From contig NZ_JWTA01000018.1 of NCBI RefSeq assembly GCF_000813825.1, positions 54,384-118,383 on the forward strand: a stretch of 64,000 bases of DNA. The letters are read 5' to 3'. Below are positions 8,966-15,174 of this stretch, in pieces; the first letter of the stretch is position 1; each line of letters starts with the position of its first letter. Position numbers and translations under genes: made by a program. Origin of the DNA: Chryseobacterium taiwanense (GTDB lineage: Bacteria; Bacteroidota; Bacteroidia; Flavobacteriales; Weeksellaceae). Below the pieces are notes generated by a model that made no database searches, was not told the DNA's origin, and saw nothing but the letters and a program-made list of their open reading frames with translations.

Positions 8966-9244
8966 TTAGTGTTCAGCTTTAGGAGCGTGAGCTTCTTCTG
9001 TTTTTGCAGGAGCAGCAGCACTGTCAGTTTTTGGAGCTTCTGTCCCATGTTTTTCAGCAGTCGCTTCTTCTGTGTGAGTTGCAGCAGCTTCATGACCATG
9101 ACCGTGACCTTCTCCTTGTGGATCATCTGAATATCTTTCAACTCCTTCTTCAAGTTTCAAAGTATTCTTGTTTCCACCTGCCTGAATTTTTTTACAGCTT
9201 ACAGCAACAGTTGCAATGGCTAAACATATAACTAATTTTTTCAT
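8966..9244 (-). CDS. Small His-rich lipoprotein of unknown function
   Basis: A 92-residue protein with a lipoprotein signal (VAVSC, lipid Cys at about residue 17). The mature part is low-complexity, rich in Ala, Glu, Lys, Thr and His, with a GHGHGH run near 47-52 and further single His to the C-terminus. Such composition could bind divalent metal, but no domain is recognised. It has its own terminator and no close operon partner. I chose this frame over the overlapping minus-strand frame because it has the signal peptide. Confidence 0.75.
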   Translation of the reverse strand: MKKLVICLAIATVAVSCKKIQAGGNKNTLKLEEGVERYSDDPQGEGHGHGHEAAATHTEEATAEKHGTEAPKTDSAAAPAKTEEAHAPKAEH

Positions 9245-9382
9245 ATGTAAGATTTATTTTTTTAAAGTCATATGAAATCGCATTATTTTGGTCTCTTATA
9301 ACCCTATTTAAAAGCAAGCGATTTCCTACTCAAATTTTTAATTGCCCAAAATTAAGAAATCCTACATTTTTCGGCAACATTT

Positions 9383-10531
9383 TTATACTGATTTTACTAT
9401 TATTTTTCCTTTTTTGGATTGTGTAAAAATAAGATAGCTTTCTCCACCATCTTTTAAACCATACTTTTTCTTAATTTCTTCCGGTTTTAGTGGATAATTC
9501 TTTGAAACAATATTAAACTGGCTTTTCTTTTTAATCTGTTTATTATCAATCATTTCAATTTCTAAAATTCTTCCGGGAAAATCTTCTACTTTTTCATTTG
9601 AAGTATAAAGATGCGTATTCGGATGAAGCTTTTTCAGATTAAATCTTTCTGAAATCAAATTGAAAATTCCAGCTTTTAAAATTGAATTATTGGGAATATA
9701 AAGAAACTTTTCAGGCTCAGCATATTCTGCTTGAGCATTTTCTTCCTGTCCGAATTTATAAGTGAAAGTAGACTCTCTACTTTCTAAATTCACGCAATTA
9801 CAAATAATTTCTCCCGAATTTTTGTTTGATAAAAAGACAACTACCTCTTTTACATCATTTTTCCATGCAATAATATCAATTCTCGAAATATTCTGTAAAA
9901 CGGAAACAAGGTATTTTAAATCAATAAGCGGAGACAATTTTATAACCACCTCATCAGAAATCGAAAGTAACTTTTTCTGAATTCCAAGAATATCCGGTGA
10001 CAAATCTTCTAACAAGAATACTTTGTTCTTATTGTTATCTCTTCGAGCAGGATCCAGATAAATTACATCAAAATTTTCTTCATTTTCATTGAGAAAATCT
10101 TCCAGTTTTTGATTGATAAATCTTGCTTTCCTCTCTAAAACAGTCCAGTTATTTTCAACAATTTCCAAAAGTTCGGAATTTTGCTCAACGAGTGTAATCT
10201 CATCAAAATTTTTAGACAAATAATAAGCATCGATCCCGAAACCGCTCGTTAAATCAATAAACTTTTTCCCTTTTAAAATTTCAGATTTGTAGACTGCTGT
10301 TTTTTCTGAAGAAGCCTGTTCAAGATTAAGTTGTGGAGGAAAAATAATTCCGTCCTTCAATAAAAACGGAAACTTTTTCTGTGCTACCAATTTTCCTTTA
10401 ATCTGCTGAACAATTTCCTGCATAGAAACTTCGGAAAATGGTGATTTTTTCAATAATAAGGAATGCAAATCCTTGGTTAGATTTGCATTGATATATTTTT
10501 GAATTTCTTTTTTTAGAATTTCTTTATTCAC
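9383..10531 (-). CDS. Class I SAM-dependent methyltransferase with THUMP-like domain
   Basis: 382 residues with a GTG start at 10529-10531. The N-terminal helical part is followed by a Rossmann methyltransferase core: DLTSGFGIDAYYL (SAM motif I, about 94-106), LVEQN as the acidic motif II, and YLDPARRD (about 157-164), a DPPY-like motif. The C-terminal region resembles the THUMP-like domain found in flavobacterial members. The target is unknown; RNA is likely from family context. It is the last gene of the udk operon, 33 bases after the dinB-like gene. Confidence 0.75.
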   Translation of the reverse strand: MNKEILKKEIQKYINANLTKDLHSLLLKKSPFSEVSMQEIVQQIKGKLVAQKKFPFLLKDGIIFPPQLNLEQASSEKTAVYKSEILKGKKFIDLTSGFGIDAYYLSKNFDEITLVEQNSELLEIVENNWTVLERKARFINQKLEDFLNENEENFDVIYLDPARRDNNKNKVFLLEDLSPDILGIQKKLLSISDEVVIKLSPLIDLKYLVSVLQNISRIDIIAWKNDVKEVVVFLSNKNSGEIICNCVNLESRESTFTYKFGQEENAQAEYAEPEKFLYIPNNSILKAGIFNLISERFNLKKLHPNTHLYTSNEKVEDFPGRILEIEMIDNKQIKKKSQFNIVSKNYPLKPEEIKKKYGLKDGGESYLIFTQSKKGKIIVKSV

Positions 10532-10564
10532 AGATTTTTCTAGATTAATACAAATAATTTTGTT

Positions 10565-11005
10565 TTATCTTTTATAAAAAATATAATCCGTCAATATCGG
10601 ATCTATTCCTTTTTGCTTTAATTGAGAATTTATTTGCCCTCTATGATAAGTTGAATGATTGATCGCCTGAAAAAGCATTTCAAAAATAGTATTCTCAAAT
10701 TTTGTTCCTCGCGAATTTTGATATGCTATTTCTTTATCTAAATCAGATTCTTCAATAATTTCGATACTTTTTTCAAAATTTTGTTGGTTGATTTCATCTA
10801 AATCATCAAAAGGATGGATTTGCCAGACTTCAAATGATTTTTCATTTAAAATTCTTGAGTTCCATACTTGTTGAGCATTCAAAATATGATTGATTAAACT
10901 GATTGTTTTTTCATCAATTTTTTCAAGATTTCCGGCAATAACTTTTATCATCTCTCTATTGAAATGATAAGTATATTCGAATAAATCAATCAGCTTTTCT
11001 TTCAT
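10565..11005 (-). CDS. DinB family protein
   Basis: A 146-residue four-helix-bundle protein of the DinB/YfiT superfamily. The three metal-binding His of the family can be placed at about residue 41 (INHIL), about 117 (INHSTYHRG) and 121. The HSTYHRGQIN motif is typical. DinB proteins are thought to act as thiol-dependent metalloenzymes, but the substrate here is unknown. Its ATG overlaps the stop of the mutase small-subunit gene by one base (TAATG), so the two are translationally coupled. Confidence 0.82.
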   Translation of the reverse strand: MKEKLIDLFEYTYHFNREMIKVIAGNLEKIDEKTISLINHILNAQQVWNSRILNEKSFEVWQIHPFDDLDEINQQNFEKSIEIIEESDLDKEIAYQNSRGTKFENTIFEMLFQAINHSTYHRGQINSQLKQKGIDPILTDYIFYKR

Positions 11006-12156
11006 TACTCAAAAATTTCAGCCCAACGAACAGCTTTAATATTTGTTTCGTTATACAATTCCTTAACCGTTTTTTTAACCTCTAATTTTGGATATAAATT
11101 CACTCCAATCAGCTTTATTTTTCCTTCTTCTACCCACCTTTGTTCTTCCACTGCATGATCGTAAATTTTCTTTTGAACAATTCCTTGTTTTAAAAGCTCA
11201 AGGTAACCTCCAGCTTCTTCAATTTCGACGAATAAAGCCCATGATTTTTCTGCAATTTGCTGCGTAATATCTTCTACATAATAACTTCCGTTAGAAGCAT
11301 CTTCAAAAACATTAATGATACTTTCGTAAGCCAGAACAATCTGTTGTTTGAAGGAAATTTCTTCAGAGTTTTCAGTACTTCTGTCCACTAAATAGTTATT
11401 ACTGAAAACTGCATCAGCTCCGCCAATCATTGCAGACGCCAATTCTAAAGTTGAACGAATTAGGTTATTTTCATTATCCGAAATTGCTTTATTTCTCAAA
11501 GAAGTTTCTGCAAAAATGTATGGAATTTCATCCAAACCATATTCTTTAGACAATTGATTAAAAACCATTTTAAAAGCTCTCAGTTTCGCCATTTCAAAGA
11601 AATAGTTTCCTCCTATAGCGATTCTGAAAATCAGTTTATTTAGAACTTCAGCTCCATATACTTCAACCAGTTCTTTTGTTTTTGCCAAAGCAATACCTAA
11701 TTGTTGATAAATTGCAGCTCCGGCATTTTGATGAAGAGAAATATCTACACAAATATTTCTTTTAAACTCTTTAGACAATAGCTCTTTTACCAGTTGATCA
11801 TTGATTGTCGCTTCTTTTTCATCAAATACATCAATCAAAGAAAAATACTGATCTTCTTCTTTTGGACTGATATGTCCTGCCAAATCAAGATTGTTAACGA
11901 AAATTGTTTTTTCTTCCAGATTTTCTACATTTTGATCTAAAATAAATGCAAAAACATCTTGTTCCAGACTTTCATGATATCTTGCTACCAAATGAGTACT
12001 TTCTTCTATTTTTGGTAGGTTTACCAAAGGCTTCTGTACTGAATCATAGTAAGGTTTTACCGTAATTCCTTCTAAATTTCCTTTGGAAAGAACGGAATAA
12101 ATATCTTCTGTTTTAAGCTGTTTTTTTACTAAATTTTCCCAGGCTGTATTTGACAT
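11005..12156 (-). CDS. mutA: Methylmalonyl-CoA mutase small (beta) subunit
   Basis: 383 residues matching the TIM-barrel part of the mutase small subunit, without the C-terminal B12-binding domain. Segments such as RIAIGGNYFFEMAKLRAF, the NLIRSTLELASAMIGGADAVF region and IVLAYESIINVFEDASNGSYYVE are family hallmarks. It pairs with the catalytic large subunit, which binds adenosylcobalamin and converts methylmalonyl-CoA to succinyl-CoA. The large subunit is not next to it here: a DinB-like gene follows instead. The shorter length fits small subunits that lost the C-terminal domain. Confidence 0.88.
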   Translation of the reverse strand: MSNTAWENLVKKQLKTEDIYSVLSKGNLEGITVKPYYDSVQKPLVNLPKIEESTHLVARYHESLEQDVFAFILDQNVENLEEKTIFVNNLDLAGHISPKEEDQYFSLIDVFDEKEATINDQLVKELLSKEFKRNICVDISLHQNAGAAIYQQLGIALAKTKELVEVYGAEVLNKLIFRIAIGGNYFFEMAKLRAFKMVFNQLSKEYGLDEIPYIFAETSLRNKAISDNENNLIRSTLELASAMIGGADAVFSNNYLVDRSTENSEEISFKQQIVLAYESIINVFEDASNGSYYVEDITQQIAEKSWALFVEIEEAGGYLELLKQGIVQKKIYDHAVEEQRWVEEGKIKLIGVNLYPKLEVKKTVKELYNETNIKAVRWAEIFE

Positions 12157-12171
12157 AGTTTTATTTTGAGT

Positions 12172-12235
12172 GTGAATTGTGAATAGTCAATTTTAGAATT
12201 AACTTGCGATGCAAAATTCACCATTTACATTTCAC
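12172..12235. repeat. Inverted repeat between mutA and the FtsB-like gene
   Basis: The left arm (12172-12194) and right arm (12211-12235) are about 23-base imperfect inverted copies with a 16-base middle. It sits inside the operon, in the only long gap, and resembles the element at 4548-4606. Confidence 0.5.
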
Positions 12236-12243
12236 TTTTAGAA

Positions 12244-12600
12244 TTATTTTTTCGCAATATTCGTACTATCTACTACCAAAATGAAGATCTCTTCATTCGG
12301 TTTTTTCATAAAGTAATTTTCTCTTGCGTATTTTTCTTTTTCAGATTTATTGTTCATCAATTTTTTATAAAACGCATCATTTTTTTCGTATTCGGTTTTA
12401 TAATATTGAAGTTGGTCTTCGTATTTGCCAATTTCCCCATTCAGTTCATTAATTACCAAAAACGAAGTTTTATCAAAGAAAATCATCCATACCAGAAACA
12501 GGCAAATGGTAAGCGTATATTTATTCAAAACATATTTTTGAATAAGCTTAAAAGTTTCAGACTTAGGCTGGATGTCTTTAATAAGTTTGTTTTCTTTCAT
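12244..12600 (-). CDS. FtsB/DivIC-like septum formation initiator
   Basis: 118 residues with a cytoplasmic N-terminus of about 28 residues, one membrane helix at about 29-50 and a coiled coil of about 30 residues (INELNGEIGKYEDQLQYYKTEYEK is its core). This is the topology of FtsB/DivIC division proteins, which bridge FtsL and FtsQ at the septum. The ending (about 93-105), ARENYFMKKPNEEIF, matches the family's C-terminal motif. It follows udk with a gap of one base. Confidence 0.82.
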   Translation of the reverse strand: MKENKLIKDIQPKSETFKLIQKYVLNKYTLTICLFLVWMIFFDKTSFLVINELNGEIGKYEDQLQYYKTEYEKNDAFYKKLMNNKSEKEKYARENYFMKKPNEEIFILVVDSTNIAKK

Positions 12601-12601
12601 T

Positions 12602-13216
12602 TTAATGTTTTCTCAACGAATTTTTAATAACAGTAGTTAAAAAATCAATCGCTACGGAATTTTGCTTCATATTCGGAATGATAAGATCCGCTTCATTTTT
12701 TGAAGGCTCAATAAATTCCTGATGCATCGGCTTCAAAGTCGTCTGATAACGATGTAATACCTCATTCAAATCTCTTCCCCTCTCCTGAGTATCTCTCCTG
12801 ATCCTCCTGATCAATCTTTCATCGGAATCAGCGTGAACGAATACTTTTAAATCAAATTCTTTTAGTAATTCTTTGTTGGTAAGTACTAAAATTCCTTCTA
12901 CAACCAATACATTTTTAGGTTCTACAGTTACGTGATCTCCGGTTCTGGAATGTGTTACAAAGCTATAAATAGGCTGCTCAATCGGCTCGTTATTTTTTAA
13001 AGCTTTCACATGTTTCAACATCAATTCAAAATCTATAGACTTCGGGTGATCATAGTTTAAAGCTTCTCTTTCCGTAAGTGTAAGACTATGGTTATCATGA
13101 TAATAATTATCCTGAGAAAGGATGTTCATTCCTTCAACATCAAGCTGCTGAAGGATCTTATCAACAACTGTAGTTTTGCCGGATCCTGTACCTCCAGCAA
13201 TTCCTATTACAAGCAT
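12602..13216 (-). CDS. udk: Uridine kinase
   Basis: A 204-residue P-loop kinase. The Walker A motif GGTGSGKTT is at residues 8-16, the DNYYHD substrate loop near 37-42, YDHPKSID near 55-62, the HSRTGDHV loop near 90 and the RRIRRDTQERG lid near 137-147. It phosphorylates uridine and cytidine to UMP and CMP in pyrimidine salvage. It is the first gene of the five-gene operon and has a good promoter upstream. Confidence 0.95.
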   Translation of the reverse strand: MLVIGIAGGTGSGKTTVVDKILQQLDVEGMNILSQDNYYHDNHSLTLTEREALNYDHPKSIDFELMLKHVKALKNNEPIEQPIYSFVTHSRTGDHVTVEPKNVLVVEGILVLTNKELLKEFDLKVFVHADSDERLIRRIRRDTQERGRDLNEVLHRYQTTLKPMHQEFIEPSKNEADLIIPNMKQNSVAIDFLTTVIKNSLRKH

Positions 13217-13243
13217 TCTTTTTTTGTTTCTTTATAGTTTTTA

Positions 13244-13271
13244 CAAATATACTATTTTAGATGAATGCAAA
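13244..13271 (-). promoter_or_regulatory. Promoter of the udk operon
   Basis: On the minus strand TTTG (13268-13271) precedes TATATTTG (13244-13251) by 16 bases, close to the Bacteroidetes -33/-7 pattern. The leader to udk is about 25 bases. Confidence 0.6.
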
Positions 13272-13435
13272 TAAAATAATTGAAGATGCTTTTCATTTCC
13301 CATGATCTGTAGAGTACTATTTATTCAGTTATATTCCATTAGGAAATGGAGAATCTTTTACATGATCAACAACACTAAAAAGCATTTCATCAATTTAAAA
13401 TTTCTTCCGAAATTTGATTACCTCAACAAAAAATT

Positions 13436-13825
13436 ATGGAAATCAAAAATATAGATCATATTGTTTTAACAGTTGCAGATATTGACAAAACCATAGCATT
13501 TTATACCGAAATTTTAGGCTTTAAAGTCGTCACTTTCGGAGAGAACAGAAAAGCGCTGACTTTTGGAAATCAAAAAATCAACCTTCATCAAAAAGGAAAA
13601 GAATTTGAACCTAAAGCAGAACATCCGACTTCGGGTTCGACTGACTTATGTTTTATTTCCACTACTGATATTTACAAAGTTCTGGAAGAATTACAGCAGA
13701 AAAATATTGAAATCATAGAAGGAATTGTAGACAGAACGGGAGCATTGGGAAAAATAAAATCAGTGTATTTCAGAGATCCGGATTTGAATTTGATTGAAGT
13801 GAGTAATTATATACATATTAATTAA
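13436..13825 (+). CDS. VOC family protein (glyoxalase/dioxygenase fold)
   Basis: A 129-residue protein with two beta-alpha-beta-beta-beta units. Candidate metal ligands are His8 in IDHIVL, His in KINLHQ near 48 and Glu in LIEVSNY near 123, as in the VOC superfamily. The start (MEIKNIDHIVLTVADIDKT) is typical of glyoxalase I-like or virulence-associated VOC members. The substrate is not deducible. It is convergent with the Lrp gene, with 15 bases between the stops and no evident terminator. Confidence 0.85.
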   Translation: MEIKNIDHIVLTVADIDKTIAFYTEILGFKVVTFGENRKALTFGNQKINLHQKGKEFEPKAEHPTSGSTDLCFISTTDIYKVLEELQQKNIEIIEGIVDRTGALGKIKSVYFRDPDLNLIEVSNYIHIN

Positions 13826-13840
13826 AAATAGAAATCGTAT

Positions 13841-14302
13841 TTAGATACTTACTCCGTGAATATTCTTCACTTCTGCCATCACAAAAGTACTGTGTGTGCT
13901 CCCAATAGAATCTACAGAACCTAGTTTATTAAAAACAAAATCCTGATAGTGTTTCATATCTCTCACCTGTACTTTCAGCAGGAAATCAAAATCTCCGGAT
14001 ATGTTATAGCATTCTGCAACCTCATCAATCTGTAAAATATCTTCAACAAATCGGTTTCCCACAGAGCGGTCGTGAATTTTCAGTTTTACCTGACAAAAAA
14101 CCGTAAAACCACGATTCAGTTTTTCGGCTTCCAGAACAGCAGCATAATGTTTAATATATCCGTCCTGCTCCAGTCTTTTCATCCGTTCAAAAACAGGTGA
14201 AGCTGAGAGATTAACTTCTTTCGCCAACTCTTTTACCGTCAGTTTTGCATTTTTTTGAAGGATTCTCAGCAACTGAAGATCCTTTTCATCCAGTCTTTCC
14301 AC
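13841..14302 (-). CDS. Lrp/AsnC family transcriptional regulator
   Basis: The longest frame starts with TTG at 14329, but a -7 element ends only 4 bases before it. I prefer the GTG at 14300-14302, which gives about 153 residues, the usual Lrp length. The N-terminal HTH (about 5-55: DLQLLRILQKNAKLTVKELA, then SASPVFERMKRLE) is followed by the RAM ligand-binding domain, with the GDFDFLLKV core. It likely senses an amino acid. It is divergent from the B12-riboswitch/metE transcript, so methionine metabolism is a possible target by position only. Confidence 0.85.
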   Translation of the reverse strand: MERLDEKDLQLLRILQKNAKLTVKELAKEVNLSASPVFERMKRLEQDGYIKHYAAVLEAEKLNRGFTVFCQVKLKIHDRSVGNRFVEDILQIDEVAECYNISGDFDFLLKVQVRDMKHYQDFVFNKLGSVDSIGSTHSTFVMAEVKNIHGVSI

Positions 14303-14333
14303 AGAATAATATTCTTTTTTTGATTTCAATTTT

Positions 14334-14341
14334 CAAATTTA
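14334..14341 (-). promoter_or_regulatory. Promoter -7 element of the Lrp gene
   Basis: TAAATTTG on the minus strand. A start site about 5 bases further places the GTG at 14302 in a good position and makes the TTG at 14329 unlikely. Confidence 0.5.
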
Positions 14342-14425
14342 CAGAATAATAATCTTTTAAAAATAAATAAATCAAAACAAAATTCTTATTTTAATCATTA
14401 AACCAAATCAATATACTTTAATTAC

Positions 14426-14433
14426 TATTTTTG
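14426..14433 (+). promoter_or_regulatory. Candidate promoter -7 element of the metE transcript
   Basis: TATTTTTG lies about 33 bases before the first paired bases of the cobalamin aptamer, the right distance for the transcript to include the full riboswitch. No clear -33 element. Confidence 0.45.
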
Positions 14434-14465
14434 AATCCTATTTTGTTCTTTAACATACTTCATCA

Positions 14466-14632
14466 AACGGAAAAGGTTTTACGTAAGGTAAATTAATAGG
14501 GAATCGTGTGAGAATCACGAGCTGTCGCGCAACTGTAAGTAATACACCAAAGGTTTTTGTCCACGCATATCCACTGTATAAACGGGAAGGATGACAACAA
14601 CTGTTACAAGTCAGGAGACCTGCCTGTTCCGA
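14466..14632 (+). ncRNA. Cobalamin riboswitch (B12 aptamer)
   Basis: The B12-box AAGTCAGGAGACCTGCC is at 14608-14624. The conserved core GCTGTCGCGCAACTGTAA is at 14521-14538, preceded by a GGGAA and GTGAGAATCAC hairpin region and followed by GGGAAGGATGACAACA-type sequence. The closing P1 helix can be drawn between CGGAA near 14468-14472 and TTCCG at 14627-14631. Cobalamin riboswitches commonly turn off metE when B12 is available. The first gene downstream is metE, but its ATG is about 540 bases away. Confidence 0.92.
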
Positions 14633-14727
14633 ATTGACAATGCTCTCGCGGTTTGGAGTTTTTGGTTAGAAAGATGATATTTTGGAAACGTATTGGGTTT
14701 AAAATTTGAATTAATTTTAATTTTTAA

Positions 14728-14893
14728 ACGCAAAGATTTTTTTGTTGTGACTTATTATTTTTAGGAAGCAAAGAATTGCGACTTCGTCGCTGATGAAGCA
14801 TCTGGATAAAACATCCGCTTCTTACAATCAATGAAATTGATTCTTCTTTGCTCGCTTAAGACATAAAGAAGATTTAATTAAAACTTTGCGTCA
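14728..14893. repeat. Large imperfect inverted repeat in the metE leader
   Basis: The outer arms contain ACGCAAAG (near 14728) and CTTTGCGT (near 14884). Inside are shorter hairpins: GCGAC-TTC-GTCGC at 14778-14790, and a two-part stem at 14795-14821 pairing GAAGC/GCTTC and GGAT/ATCC. Elements with CGCAAAG arms occur in other flavobacterial spacers from memory. No coding potential was seen. Confidence 0.45.
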
Positions 14894-14945
14894 AAAAATT
14901 CAACATTAAGAATTTGAGAATTTTAAGTTTAAAGATATTTTAAGG

Positions 14946-15038
14946 TAATTTGATCCTCAAATTATTAAGCATAGTGCTTAAAACATCTTTGATGTTTCCT
15001 TAATTAATCTTAACCACTTAATTTTTCTTAATGGTTAA
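14946..15038 (+). other. Row of four short hairpins in the metE leader
   Basis: Four perfect stems follow one another: 8 bases at 14946-14964 (loop TCC), 7 bases at 14965-14981 (loop TAG), 7 bases at 14981-14997 (loop TTT), and TTAACCA/TGGTTAA at 15010-15038. They lie between the B12 aptamer and metE. Nothing else, including no supported ORF, was found between 14640 and 15134. Confidence 0.5.
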
Positions 15039-15134
15039 ATTTCAAAACTATTAAACTAATCCTTTTACGTCCTCACGGTATCTCCTCTACTCCAAGAAAT
15101 TTCCTTCCACAACAGCATTATGAAGCATCTAAAG

Positions 15135-15166
15135 AACTTTTAAAATCATTATCTAATTTAAAAGTT
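15135..15166 (+). promoter_or_regulatory. Hairpin directly before the metE start
   Basis: AACTTTTAAA (15135-15144) and TTTAAAAGTT (15157-15166) form a perfect 10-base stem with a 12-base loop. It ends 8 bases before the ATG at 15175, where it could limit ribosome access. A role as expression platform is inference. Confidence 0.4.
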
Positions 15167-15174
15167 GTAAAAAA

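Noticed and set aside
8962..9153. 63-codon frame overlapping the His-rich lipoprotein
   Set aside because: Same strand, other frame, Lys/Leu/Gln-rich translation of low-complexity DNA with no signal peptide.
14640..15134. Possible hidden gene in the long metE leader
   Set aside because: No frame longer than a few dozen codons with a plausible start; sequence is made of hairpins and repeats.
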